Notes: a model not told the origin generated them from the sequence alone. DNA of 64,000 nucleotides from Sphingomonas sp. CBMAI 2297 (GCF_029870595.1 NZ_JAPDIR010000005.1:62001-126000), one strand, 5' to 3'. Numbered from the stretch's first letter, positions 53,481 to 61,978 are shown. Program-made: numbers and translations.

Positions 53481-53508
53481 CCCCTCTCCCCGCCCGCGGG
53501 GAGAGGGG
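53481..53508. repeat. Pyrimidine-rich palindrome, second copy
   Basis: Twelve-base arms CCCCTCTCCCCG and CGGGGAGAGGGG around CCCG. With the first copy it fills most of the 53378-53595 gap between receptor and SapC genes. A strong mRNA structure here could make receptor levels exceed those of the downstream enzymes. Confidence 0.75.
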
Positions 53509-53595
53509 GGTTTGGGGATCGCCGCCCCTTCTCTCCAAGTTGAGGCCCGGCGCGCTTTGCGCCATGCTCGCCTGCCCAGGCTGGATGGAGTTACG

Positions 53596-54303
53596 ATGAC
53601 CCGACCGGTCGCGCTCGACAATATCGCCCATGCGGATCTCCGCGTCGCGCTCCGCCACGGCGCCGCCCATGGCCATGCCGTGAACCAGGCGCTCCTCTTC
53701 CCCACCGAATTCGCCGAGGCGCAGCGCGACTTCCCCATTCTTTTCCGCCGCGAACCCGCCGAAGGGCTCCAGGCAGTCGCCCTGCTCGGGCTCGACCGTG
53801 ACGAGAACCTGTTCCTCGAAGGCGATCGCTGGACGAGCAGCCATGTTCCGCTGAGCCTCCAGCGCGGTCCCTTCCTGATCGGGCTGACCGCGGACGACGC
53901 CGCGCCGGTGATCCAGATCGACCTCGACGATCCGCGCGTCGATGCCGAGGACGGCGAACCGCTCTTCCTGCCCCATGGCGGCCAGGCGCCCGTGCTCGAT
54001 CATGTCGGCCGCCTGCTCGCGGCGATCCATGTCGGCATGGCCGATGCCGGGCCGATGTACGCCGCGTTCGACGCGCTCGGGCTGATCCAGCCGGTCACGC
54101 TCCAGCTGATGCTCGACGACGAGCGCCGCTATGCGATCTCCGACCACGAGGTCCTGGCCGCCGACCGGCTCGAGGCGCTCGGCCCGGCGGAGCTCGGTGG
54201 CCTCCACCGCGCCGGCCATCTCGGCGCCGCCTTCCTGCTCGCCACGTCGCTCGGCAACATGCCGCGGCTGATCGCCCGCAAGAACGCGCGAGACGCCGCA
54301 TGA
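53596..54303 (+). CDS. SapC-family protein
   Basis: 235 residues. Family pattern: VALDNIAHADLRV, HAVNQALLFPTEFAEAQRDFPILFRRE, LVALLGLDRDENLFLEGDRW-like core and GPFLIGL; the C terminus ALSDHEVLAADRLEAL-like precedes GGLHRAGHLGAAFLLATSLGNMPRLIARKN. SapC (peptide-resistance) homologues recur beside TonB-dependent receptors and tryptophan halogenases in sphingomonads, Caulobacter and Xanthomonas; their role is unknown. The stop overlaps the next start (ATGA). Confidence 0.9.
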   Translation: MTRPVALDNIAHADLRVALRHGAAHGHAVNQALLFPTEFAEAQRDFPILFRREPAEGLQAVALLGLDRDENLFLEGDRWTSSHVPLSLQRGPFLIGLTADDAAPVIQIDLDDPRVDAEDGEPLFLPHGGQAPVLDHVGRLLAAIHVGMADAGPMYAAFDALGLIQPVTLQLMLDDERRYAISDHEVLAADRLEALGPAELGGLHRAGHLGAAFLLATSLGNMPRLIARKNARDAA

Positions 54304-55337
54304 ACGTGGCAGCGGCCGGCGCGGCCCGGGTCCGCGCGCTGGACGGCGTGGCGCCGGGCGCCATTCCCTATGCCGAATTGCTGGCGGGCCAGGCCCCGGT
54401 GATCCTGCGCGGAGTGGCGCGCGACTGGCCGCTGATCGCCATCGCCCGCGAGTCCGATGCGGCGGCGATCGCCTATCTCCAGGGCTTCGATGCCGGCCAG
54501 CCGGTGGTGGGCTTTGCCGGCCCGCCCGCGATCCAGGGCCGCTTCCATTATGATCCTGGCCTCACCGGCTTCAATTTCGCGGGCGCCCGTGTCGGCATGG
54601 CCGATTTCCTCGCACGGATCGGGGCAAGCCTCGACGCGCCCTGCCCCGAGAGCCTCTATATCGGCTCGGCCGATCTCGATCGCCATCTCCCCGGCTTCCG
54701 CGCCGCGAACGACTTGCCGCTCGACGATCCGATGTTCGCGCACGGCGTGCTCGCCAGCATCTGGATCGGCAACCGCACCACCGCGCATGCGCATCACGAC
54801 ATGTCGCACAACCTGGCAATCTGCGCGGCCGGGCACCGGCGCTTCACGCTGTTCCCGCCCGGCCAGATCGCCAATCTCTACCCCGGTCCGCTGGAGCCTA
54901 CGCCCGGCGGCCAGGTGATCTCGATGGTCGACTTCGCCGATCCCGATCTCGAGCGCCATCCCCGCTTCCGCCAGGCCATGGCCGCGGCGCAGGTGGCGGA
55001 GCTGGAGCCCGGCGACCTGCTCTTCTACCCCGCGCTCTGGTGGCATCATGTCGAGGCGCTGGAGCGCTTCAATATCCTGGTCAATTACTGGTGGAACGAG
55101 GCGCCGGGCTTCCTCGATACGCCCCAGACCACGCTGCTCCACGCCCTGCTGAGCCTGCGCGACCGCTCGGACGCCGAGAAAGCCGGCTGGAAGGCCATGT
55201 TCGACTATTATGTCTTCGGCCCCGCCGGCCAGGCCGCGGCTCACCTGCCCGCGCACGCCCGGGGGCCGCTCGCGCCGATCGACGCGACCGGGGCACGGCG
55301 GCTGCGGGCGCAGCTGATCAACAAGCTCAATCGCTAG
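54300..55337 (+). CDS. Cupin-like (JmjC/FIH-type) domain protein
   Basis: 345 residues. Double-stranded beta helix of the cupin_8/FIH type: PVILRGVARDWPL at the start, metal-site segment TTAHAHHDMSHNLAICAAGHRRFTLFPPGQIANLYPGP (His/Asp ligands) and the second His in PALWWHHVEALERFNILVNYWW. Predicted Fe(II)/2-oxoglutarate oxygenase. Coupled to the SapC gene upstream and followed within ten bases by the halogenase, so all three should be made together. Confidence 0.88.
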   Translation: MNVAAAGAARVRALDGVAPGAIPYAELLAGQAPVILRGVARDWPLIAIARESDAAAIAYLQGFDAGQPVVGFAGPPAIQGRFHYDPGLTGFNFAGARVGMADFLARIGASLDAPCPESLYIGSADLDRHLPGFRAANDLPLDDPMFAHGVLASIWIGNRTTAHAHHDMSHNLAICAAGHRRFTLFPPGQIANLYPGPLEPTPGGQVISMVDFADPDLERHPRFRQAMAAAQVAELEPGDLLFYPALWWHHVEALERFNILVNYWWNEAPGFLDTPQTTLLHALLSLRDRSDAEKAGWKAMFDYYVFGPAGQAAAHLPAHARGPLAPIDATGARRLRAQLINKLNR

Positions 55338-55341
55338 GGGA

Positions 55342-56829
55342 ATGGGGATGGACCAGGCACCGATCCGGCGCGTCGTGATCGCGGGCGGCGGCACCGCGGG
55401 CTGGATCGCGGCGGCGGCGCTGGCCAAGCTGCTCGGGCCGCTGATCGAGATCACCCTGATCGAGAGCGACGAGATCGGCACCATCGGCGTCGGCGAGAGC
55501 ACCATCCCCACCGCCCGCACCTTCCACCAGCTGCTCGGGATCGACGAGCGCGCCTTCCTGCGCGACACGCGCTCCACCTTCAAGCTCGGCATCGCATTCG
55601 AGAATTGGGCGCGGGAGGGCGATCGCTACATCCACAGCTTCGGCCAGATCGGCAGATCGACCTGGATGGGCGATTTCCACCATTTCTGGCTGGAGGCGCG
55701 CGCGGAAGGCTGGGGCGGCGATCTGGGCGATTATTGCCTGGAGCTGCAGGCGGCGCAGGCCGGCCGCTTCGCCATCCCCGAACAGGGGCACATCAACTAT
55801 GCCTATCACCTCGATGCCGGGCTCTATGCGCGCTTCCTGCGCGATTTCGCCGAGCCGCTGGGCGTGCGCCGCGTCGAGGGCAGGATCGAGGCTGTCGAGC
55901 AGCATCCGGAGACCGGCTTCGTCACGGCGCTGCGCCTGGCTTCGGGCGCGCGGATCGAGGGCGATCTCTTCCTCGACTGCACGGGTTTCCGCGGCCTGCT
56001 GATCGAGCAGACGCTGCACGCAGGCTATGAGGAATGGGGCCATTGGCTCCCCACCGACAGCGCGATCGCGGTGCAGACCGCATCGACGGGCCCCGCGCTC
56101 CCCTATACCCGCGCCGCCGCCCACCGGGCCGGCTGGCAATGGCGCATCCCCCTCCAGCACCGCATCGGCAACGGGCTGGTCTATGCCAGCGACTTCCTCG
56201 ACGACGACGGCGCCCATGCGCTGCTCGATGCCCGGATCGAAGGCGAACGGCTGATCGAGCCGCGCATCATCCGCTTCAAGGCCGGGCGGCGGCGCAAGCT
56301 GTGGGACCGGAACGTGATCGCGCTCGGCCTGGCGAGCGGGTTCGTCGAGCCGCTCGAATCGACGAGCATCCACCTGATCATGATCGCGATAACCCGCCTG
56401 GTGCAGCTCTTCCCCTTTGGCGGGATCGGCGATGGCGTGGCGGCGCGCTTCAACGCGCTCGGCCGCACCGAGATCGAACGGATCCGCGATTTCATCATCC
56501 TCCATTATCACCTGAACCAGCGCGCGGACGGCGGCTTCTGGGACCGGTGCCGGACGATGGCGATCCCCGACAGCCTGGCCGAGCGGATCGCCGCCTTTCG
56601 CGACGGCGCGATCGCGTGGCAGGCTTCGGACGATCTCTTCCGGGTCGACAGCTGGGTGCAGGTGATGCTTGGCCAGCGGCTGGTGCCGGCGCGCCATCAT
56701 CACATGGGCCGGATGATCGTCGACGGCGAATTGCGGAGCGCGCTGGGCGAACTCAGGTCGGGCATCGCCGGCGCGGTGGCGCGGATGCCGGCGCACCAGC
56801 AATTCCTGGAACGCTACATCGCCGCCTGA
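55342..56829 (+). CDS. Flavin-dependent tryptophan halogenase family protein (clustered)
   Basis: 495 residues. FAD motif VVIAGGGTAGWIAAAALAKLL, catalytic Lys81 in STFKLGIAF, complete halogenase motif GWQWRIPLQHR (WxWxIP) and Glu in GFVEPLESTSIHL. AGGGGA precedes the ATG; a second ATG at 55348 is possible. The context (receptor, SapC, cupin) argues against simple free-tryptophan chlorination and for modification of a sugar- or peptide-linked substrate; this is inference. Closest paralogue in the window is the orphan at 39954. Confidence 0.9.
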   Translation: MGMDQAPIRRVVIAGGGTAGWIAAAALAKLLGPLIEITLIESDEIGTIGVGESTIPTARTFHQLLGIDERAFLRDTRSTFKLGIAFENWAREGDRYIHSFGQIGRSTWMGDFHHFWLEARAEGWGGDLGDYCLELQAAQAGRFAIPEQGHINYAYHLDAGLYARFLRDFAEPLGVRRVEGRIEAVEQHPETGFVTALRLASGARIEGDLFLDCTGFRGLLIEQTLHAGYEEWGHWLPTDSAIAVQTASTGPALPYTRAAAHRAGWQWRIPLQHRIGNGLVYASDFLDDDGAHALLDARIEGERLIEPRIIRFKAGRRRKLWDRNVIALGLASGFVEPLESTSIHLIMIAITRLVQLFPFGGIGDGVAARFNALGRTEIERIRDFIILHYHLNQRADGGFWDRCRTMAIPDSLAERIAAFRDGAIAWQASDDLFRVDSWVQVMLGQRLVPARHHHMGRMIVDGELRSALGELRSGIAGAVARMPAHQQFLERYIAA

Positions 56830-56861
56830 CGCCGTTATGCCGCCCCGCCCGTCCGACGCGC

Positions 56862-57878
56862 TCAGCGCCAGCCCAACGATGGCGCGACATGGGTGAGGAG
56901 CGCCTCCAGGACATGGGCGTTATAGTCCACTCCCAGCTGGTTCGGTACCGTCAGCAGCAGCGTATCCGCCTCGGCGATCGCCTCGTCCGCCCGTAGCTGC
57001 TCGATCAGCTTGTCCGGCTCGGCCGCATAGGAACGCCCGAATACCGCGCGCATATTGTCGATCTCGCCGATCTGGTCGCTGTCGTCGCCGCGGCCGAAAT
57101 AGTCGCGATCCCGATCGTTCATCAACGCGAAGATCGAGCGCGACACCGAGACGCGCGGCTGCCAGCCATGCCCGGCTCGTTGCCATGCCTCGCGGTACAG
57201 CCGGATCTGCCGCGCCTGCTGGACATGGAAAGGCTCGCCGCTCTCGTCCGCCTTCAGGGTCGAGCTCTGCAGGTTCATGCCCTGCTGCGCGGCCCAGACC
57301 GCGGTCGCGTCGGACGCCGACCCCCACCAGATGCGCTTGCGGAGCCCCTCGGAATGCGGCTCGAGCCGGAGCAGGCCGGGCGGATTGGGGAACATCGGCC
57401 GGGGATTTGGCCGCGCAAAGCCCTCGCCCTTCAGCAAATCGAGAAAGACCTGGGCATGGCGGCGGCCCATATCGGCATCGCCTTCGCCCTCGGCCGGCGC
57501 ATAGCCGAAATGACGCCAGCCCTCGACGACCTGCTCGGGCGATCCCCGGCTGATGCCGAGCTGCAATCGTCCGCCGCTGATCAGGTCGGCCGCGCCGGCA
57601 TCCTCGGCCATGTAGAAGGGATTCTCATAGCGCATGTCGATGACGCCGGTACCGATCTCGATCCGGCTGGTCTTCGCGCCCACCGCTGAGAGCAGCGGAA
57701 AGGGCGAAGCCAGCTGCCGGGCGAAATGATGCACCCGGAAATAGGCCCCATCCGCACCGAGCTGCTCGGCCGCGACGGCGAGATCGATCGACTGGAGCAG
57801 CACGTCGGAGGCCGAGCGAGTCGCCGAATAGGGCGCGTTCGACCAATGTCCGAACGAGAGAAAGCCGATCTTCTTCAT
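56862..57878 (-). CDS. LLM-class flavin-dependent monooxygenase (luciferase-like)
   Basis: 338 residues. TIM-barrel luciferase-like fold: MKKIGFLSFGHWSN, GADGAYFRVHHFARQLASPFPLLSAVGAKTSRIEIGTGVIDMRYENPFYMAEDAGAADLISGGRLQLGISRGSPEQV, with the conserved FMN-site residues of the family. It oxidises a small organic substrate with FMNH2 and O2; the substrate is unknown. GGGGA precedes ATG 57878. It is convergent to the halogenase gene. Confidence 0.88.
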   Translation of the reverse strand: MKKIGFLSFGHWSNAPYSATRSASDVLLQSIDLAVAAEQLGADGAYFRVHHFARQLASPFPLLSAVGAKTSRIEIGTGVIDMRYENPFYMAEDAGAADLISGGRLQLGISRGSPEQVVEGWRHFGYAPAEGEGDADMGRRHAQVFLDLLKGEGFARPNPRPMFPNPPGLLRLEPHSEGLRKRIWWGSASDATAVWAAQQGMNLQSSTLKADESGEPFHVQQARQIRLYREAWQRAGHGWQPRVSVSRSIFALMNDRDRDYFGRGDDSDQIGEIDNMRAVFGRSYAAEPDKLIEQLRADEAIAEADTLLLTVPNQLGVDYNAHVLEALLTHVAPSLGWR

Positions 57879-58073
57879 GCGAAATCCCCGATCTCCAATC
57901 CGGGGCCCGTGCCCGGATCACACGCACCGACATGGGCTTCGCGCGGAACGATCGCACCCCCGCCCCGGGGTCCGGAATGGAAACACAGGGTTTCCGGCCG
58001 CGAAGCCGGGGCCACACGCATCGAGAAAGGCCGGCCGGCCTGGGAAAGCCCGGCTAGCCATGGCCAGCCGATG

Positions 58074-58108
58074 GCGCGGGAATGGCGGGGCACGCCCGCT
58101 TCCCGTGC
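58074..58108. terminator. Imperfect hairpin between LysR and monooxygenase genes
   Basis: GCGCGGGAA...GGCGGG pairs with CCCGC.TTCCCGTGC (one bulge, one mismatch). It lies 85 bases beyond the LysR stop and may end that transcript. Apart from it, the 57879-58192 interval has no supported gene; it must hold the monooxygenase promoter. Confidence 0.4.
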
Positions 58109-58192
58109 GGGCAGGTCTTGCCGCGGCGCCCGCCCCGCTACGGCATACGCGACGTCCGATCCGGATAAGACGGTCGCTCGGACCGGCAGCGG

Positions 58193-59128
58193 CTATGCAA
58201 TGCGTCCCGGCTTGTGATCGGCCTGCCCCAACTGGATAGAAGCGGCTGCGGCGCGAAACGCCGGAACGACCCAATCGCGGAATCGGGCGACCTTGCGGCT
58301 GCGCCTCTGGTTTTCGGCATAGACGAACCAATAGGCGGTGCCTTCATCGGCCACCTGGGCGAAGGGACGCACGAGGAGGCCGCTCGCGAGCTCCGAGCGC
58401 CAGAGCATCGGGGTCATCAGCGCAAGACCATGCCCCGCGATCGCCGCCTGGCCTTCGCTTGCCTGCGAGTCCATGCGAATTCCGCCGCGCCTGGAATCGT
58501 TCATGTCCTCCATCCCGGCGCTCCGGAACCATATCGGCCACCATCGATCCTGCGGGCTGATCCGTTGCATCTCCCGCGCTTCCCGCGCGTCCAGCGGTAG
58601 AGTGCGCCCCGCGACTAGCGCCGGACTGCACATCGGAGTGAAAAACACCGTCGCCAGATGATCGGCCTTCAGGGCCGGCCAGTCCCCGCGGCCGGTTCGT
58701 ATGGCGACATCGATGCGGGATTCCGCGAAGTCGATCACCGCGCTGCTGACTTCCAGCTCGATCTCGATATCCGGATGCGCGGCGTGAAAGGCTCCGATAT
58801 TTCGCGCGAGCCAGTTGTTCGCGATGCTCGCGGTCGTGGCGATGCGCAGCACCGTTTCGCTCTCGCCGGTCAGTTCGTCGAACGCCATCTCTATCTCATC
58901 GAAAGCGGTCGCCAACCGCGCTGCGACGCGGGCACCGCCGGCAGTCAGTTCGGCGCGCCTTCCCCGCCGGAAGAAAAGCGGCTCGCCGACCCGCTCCTCG
59001 AGTATCTTGATCTGATAGCTGATGGCGGCCTGGGTCATCCCCAATTCCGCCGCCGCCGCCGTGAAGGTGCCGTTGCGCGCAACCGCTTCAAACGCTCGGA
59101 CTGCAGGAAGCGGTGGTAGCCGTCGCAT
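58193..59128 (-). CDS. LysR-family regulator, GcvA-like
   Basis: 311 residues. N-terminal winged helix MRRLPPLPAVRAFEAVARNGTFTAAAAELGMTQAAISYQIKILEERVGEPLFFRRGRRAELT (1-60) and an effector-binding domain (90-295). The LPPLxAVRAFEAVARxGxF start and the WFRSAG-containing region are those of the GcvA group. AAGAGG precedes ATG 59128. It may control the monooxygenase downstream on the same strand or the divergent small gene. Effector unknown. Confidence 0.9.
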   Translation of the reverse strand: MRRLPPLPAVRAFEAVARNGTFTAAAAELGMTQAAISYQIKILEERVGEPLFFRRGRRAELTAGGARVAARLATAFDEIEMAFDELTGESETVLRIATTASIANNWLARNIGAFHAAHPDIEIELEVSSAVIDFAESRIDVAIRTGRGDWPALKADHLATVFFTPMCSPALVAGRTLPLDAREAREMQRISPQDRWWPIWFRSAGMEDMNDSRRGGIRMDSQASEGQAAIAGHGLALMTPMLWRSELASGLLVRPFAQVADEGTAYWFVYAENQRRSRKVARFRDWVVPAFRAAAASIQLGQADHKPGRIA

Positions 59129-59132
59129 GCCG

Positions 59133-59153
59133 CTTGATAAAGCCTCTTGATAA
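59133..59153. promoter_or_regulatory. Direct repeat CTTGATAA at the LysR start
   Basis: CTTGATAA occurs at 59133-59140 and 59146-59153, period 13, overlapping the LysR leader. Could be binding half-sites for autoregulation or chance. Confidence 0.35.
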
Positions 59154-59233
59154 GGCGAGTCGATCCTTTTGTTGGAAGCACTCGCCAAAGATCCGCATCT
59201 CCCTCCCACTCGCTTCAAAGCCAGGAGGCCGCC

Positions 59234-59485
59234 ATGATCGACGAGATGTATGATCGCGCTTGGGTTGGACATCGCGAACGCTTCAGCCAGGACGCGCAGC
59301 TTCTGCTCCGGAAAGCCGGGGCGATGTTGAGGTCCATCCTCGAGCCCCGGCGACAGTCGGCGAAGGGAAGTTTCGCCGCCTCTATCGGTGAGCGGGAACG
59401 GGAAGTACCGGCGGCGGCGGACGAGGGCTTGGCGCAGCGGGTCCGAGCGTCGCGTCATCGGCACGGCGTTTCTGCGGATCCTTGA
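59234..59485 (+). CDS. Small protein of unknown function
   Basis: 83 residues (MIDEMYDRAWVGHRERFSQDAQLLLRKAGAMLRSILEPRR...). The ATG has a near-perfect AGGAGG site six bases upstream. The first about 45 residues are helical and protein-like; the rest is Arg/Ala-rich and may be an extension after a frameshift or lost stop. Divergent from the LysR gene. No family recognised with confidence. Confidence 0.55.
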   Translation: MIDEMYDRAWVGHRERFSQDAQLLLRKAGAMLRSILEPRRQSAKGSFAASIGEREREVPAAADEGLAQRVRASRHRHGVSADP

Positions 59486-59612
59486 GGACCGGATAGGCTT
59501 TGTCGAGGCGCTTGGCGCGCCGCTCGGCTTCGTCCTTGTCGCCTGCGAAGATAAGAGTCGCGAGGGCGCCTGCACGTTCGTCCACACCTCGGGATAGCGA
59601 CCGTTCGTTCAT
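59382..59612 (-). CDS. Possible small protein, overlaps the opposite-strand gene
   Basis: 76 residues (MNERSLSRGVDERAGALATLIFAGDKDEAERRAKRLDKAYPVLKDPQK...), with a Pro-rich tail. It overlaps the gene at 59234-59485 by 104 bases on the other strand, so at most one of the two tails is likely real. It follows the PRC-barrel-like gene by 82 bases on the same strand. Confidence 0.3.
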   Translation of the reverse strand: MNERSLSRGVDERAGALATLIFAGDKDEAERRAKRLDKAYPVLKDPQKRRADDATLGPAAPSPRPPPPVLPVPAHR

Positions 59613-59694
59613 CCGGCGTGCGGCGCGCCCGGTGGGTGCCGGACGCGCCGTGGACATGGGCGATGCTGCTGTCCGGATGGACCGCCCGTGCCCT

Positions 59695-60552
59695 TTACTC
59701 CGCAGTCTTGTTGATCTCGCCCTTGCCCATGATCGAGATCAGGGCGTTGCCGGAGCCGGTGAAGTTTGCGGCGGGCAGCGTGGCGGTCCTATCCTTCACC
59801 TTGACCAGCACCTGCTCGATCCTACCACCCGCGGCGGCGCGGACCGACTGGACGGTGCCGATCAGCTTGCCCTTGGCATCGGTGACCGGCATGCCGGCCG
59901 AGACCGGGAAGGCGCCGCTGCCATTGGCCGCAGCCGATCCCGCCAGCGTGAGCGTGCCGTTGCCGAGGGAGCCCACGCCATTGGCGGCGCCCGTGGCGGC
60001 TGCCGAGACGCCATCGGTGCTCGGCACCGCATTGCGGGCCCGCGAGACAGTGTTGCCGGCGGTATCGCGGACGCGATCGGTTGCGGTGCCGGCCCGGTCT
60101 CGGACGTTCGAAACGGTTTCCCGAGTGCGGCCGAGCGCATTGCTCGCCGTGCCGCGCATCGCATCGGTGCCGATCAGTTGGGCATCGGCGCTGCCGCCCG
60201 CGCTTCCCGAGGCCGAGCCACTGCCGCCGATCGTGCGGTCACCGACATGCGAACTGTTCGCCGCGGTCGAATCGAGCGCGCTTTCGTTCGACGCCTTCAC
60301 ACGGCCCTTGCGGGCATCGACGCTCTTCTCCGAGTGCGAAGCGCCGCGCAGACTGCCGGTGGTGTCGCTGGCGGTCGGCAGGCGACGCGTCGAACCGTCG
60401 ATCATGCTGCCGAGCGTGCCCGTGCCCGAACCGCCGATATTGCCGCCGAGGCCGCCGCCCAAGCCGCCACCGCCGCCGAGAATCTGCGCCGAAGCCGGAA
60501 CCGCCGCGAGCGCGAGGGCGAGGAAAGCGCTGGTGCCGAGAAGCTTGATCAT
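59695..60552 (-). CDS. Secreted protein with Gly/Ser-rich repeats and PRC-barrel-like C terminus
   Basis: 285 residues. Signal peptide MIKLLGTSAFLALALAAVPASA, Gly-rich stretch (ILGGGGGLGGGLGGNIGG), Ser/Ala/Asn-rich middle with TRETVSNVRDRAGTATDRVRDTAGNTV-like repeats (about 140-175), and a C-terminal PRC-barrel-like domain (GMPVTDAKGKLIGTVQSVRAAAGGRIEQVLVKV). ATG 60552 is preferred to 60558 on ribosome-site spacing. Envelope or extracellular role inferred. Its promoter carries the same two-block element as the ECF sigma gene. Confidence 0.75.
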   Translation of the reverse strand: MIKLLGTSAFLALALAAVPASAQILGGGGGLGGGLGGNIGGSGTGTLGSMIDGSTRRLPTASDTTGSLRGASHSEKSVDARKGRVKASNESALDSTAANSSHVGDRTIGGSGSASGSAGGSADAQLIGTDAMRGTASNALGRTRETVSNVRDRAGTATDRVRDTAGNTVSRARNAVPSTDGVSAAATGAANGVGSLGNGTLTLAGSAAANGSGAFPVSAGMPVTDAKGKLIGTVQSVRAAAGGRIEQVLVKVKDRTATLPAANFTGSGNALISIMGKGEINKTAE

Positions 60553-60585
60553 TTCCATTCTCCCAAAATCCATTGGCATTGGGAG

Positions 60586-60611
60586 AACGGTGGCCCGATC
60601 GCGTTTAATCC
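60586..60611 (-). promoter_or_regulatory. ECF-type promoter element of the PRC-like gene
   Basis: Minus strand: GGATTAAACGC (60611-60601), ten bases, CCGTT (60590-60586). Spacing and sequence are identical to the element in front of the ECF sigma gene. It lies 34 bases upstream of the start codon. Confidence 0.7.
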
Positions 60612-60661
60612 CGGCGCGCCGAAAAAATTCGGGATCGGTAACTTTCCAAAATGAAATCAGT

Positions 60662-61891
60662 TCATTGCACAGGCGTCCGACATGCCTCGCACAGCACCCC
60701 GCGGCCATAGAGCTTGTCCGTACCGCGCGATCCGGCGTCGCGCGCTTGGGCATCGACCTTGGCCATTGCCGCCCGCAGGCCCGCGGAATCCGGTGCCGGA
60801 TAGAAGCGTGCGATCGTCGCTGCGACGAAGGGGGCGGCAAAGGAGGTGCCGCGCACGCGCATGGTGCGCCCACTCGCTCCCATCGCCAGCATGTCGGCAC
60901 CGGGAGCGGCATAGTCGAGATGGCCCGCGCGCCCGGCCTCGATCAGCGCACGACCGCGTCCGTCGATGCCGGTCACCGCGACCACGCCGGCATAGGATGC
61001 CGGATAGGCTGGTGGCGCTGCCGGGCCGTTATTGCCGACCGCCGAAACGATCACCGTTCCGCGTGCCTGTGCTGCCGCGATCACCCGCCCGAGCACGGGA
61101 TTGGGCGGACCGACCAGGCTGATCGTGACCACGCTCACCCGGTTCTGGACCATCCAGCCGATCGCCCGCGCGATGGCGGTTGCGTTGCCGCCGGCGGGAT
61201 CGCTGCCATAGACATCGGCCGAAGCGATCCGCGCGCCGGGCAGGCCGCCGCGCACCAGGCCGGCACCCGCTATCAGCGAAGCGATGGCGGTCCCGTGATC
61301 ATTGGCCCGCGGCGCGCCGGCAGCGAAGCCGGATGTGAGAGCGGCACCGGCCGCACCGCCGTCGATCACGCCGACCAGCGGCCCATTGCCAGCATTCACT
61401 GGAGCCGCATGCCCCGGGACCGCTCCGCTCGGCGCGTGGAGCTGATCGGCACTCACCTCATGCCCGCCAAGCTTGCGAAGCTCACGGATGGCTTGCCCCA
61501 GCGAGCGCCCGCGCGGCGCCGAGAGGCGCACGAAGCCGACGCCGAGCACCTCATCGCGTGCGATCACCGCATAGCCCTTGGCCGTAGCCCTCGCGATCAG
61601 CGCATCGTCTGGATCGTCGACGATCACTTCCCCAGCGCGCGCGGGAAAGCCCTCCGGGTCGAGCGCGATGTGGTCGGGATGTTCGCGAACCAGCTTGGCC
61701 GCGGCGGCGCGCCGGACATCCTCGAGCTGCCGCGCCACATTGCCGGTCACGCGTTCCAGGTCCTGCCCGATCTCGTTCAGCACCGGCCTTGCCGGCAGGG
61801 GTAGCGATGGCAGGGTCGGCGCGAGCTGGGCGCATGCGGGCTGCGCCGTCGCCAGCGAAATCAGCCCGGTCCAGTGCCATATGCCGCGCAT
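60662..61891 (-). CDS. Secreted subtilisin-like serine protease (S8)
   Basis: 409 residues. Signal peptide (MRGIWHWTGLISLATAQPACA), helical propeptide (about 25-165), catalytic domain with Asp in VGVIDGGAA, His in NDHGTAIASLIAG and Ser in GTSFAAPFVAA, oxyanion Asn in SAVGNNGPA. C-terminal CEACR could form a disulfide. No autotransporter barrel. AAGGG precedes ATG 61891. It is divergent from the ECF sigma gene and shares its symmetric promoter. Confidence 0.9.
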   Translation of the reverse strand: MRGIWHWTGLISLATAQPACAQLAPTLPSLPLPARPVLNEIGQDLERVTGNVARQLEDVRRAAAAKLVREHPDHIALDPEGFPARAGEVIVDDPDDALIARATAKGYAVIARDEVLGVGFVRLSAPRGRSLGQAIRELRKLGGHEVSADQLHAPSGAVPGHAAPVNAGNGPLVGVIDGGAAGAALTSGFAAGAPRANDHGTAIASLIAGAGLVRGGLPGARIASADVYGSDPAGGNATAIARAIGWMVQNRVSVVTISLVGPPNPVLGRVIAAAQARGTVIVSAVGNNGPAAPPAYPASYAGVVAVTGIDGRGRALIEAGRAGHLDYAAPGADMLAMGASGRTMRVRGTSFAAPFVAATIARFYPAPDSAGLRAAMAKVDAQARDAGSRGTDKLYGRGVLCEACRTPVQ

Positions 61892-61926
61892 TGCCGCGCC
61901 CTTCTTGCACAAAATGAAGATCATGT

Positions 61927-61958
61927 GGATTAAACGCCGCACGCCGTCCGTTTCATCC
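61927..61958. promoter_or_regulatory. Bidirectional ECF-type promoter palindrome
   Basis: Plus strand: GGATTAAACGC (61927-61937), ten bases, CCGTT (61948-61952), toward the sigma gene. Minus strand: GGATGAAACGG (61958-61948), ten bases, GCGTT (61937-61933), toward the subtilase. The two promoters interlock so the -35 of each overlaps the -10 of the other. Distances to both start codons (about 27 and 42 bases) are right for short leaders. Confidence 0.75.
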
Positions 61959-61978
61959 GCGGACAAGAGGAACTGGGT

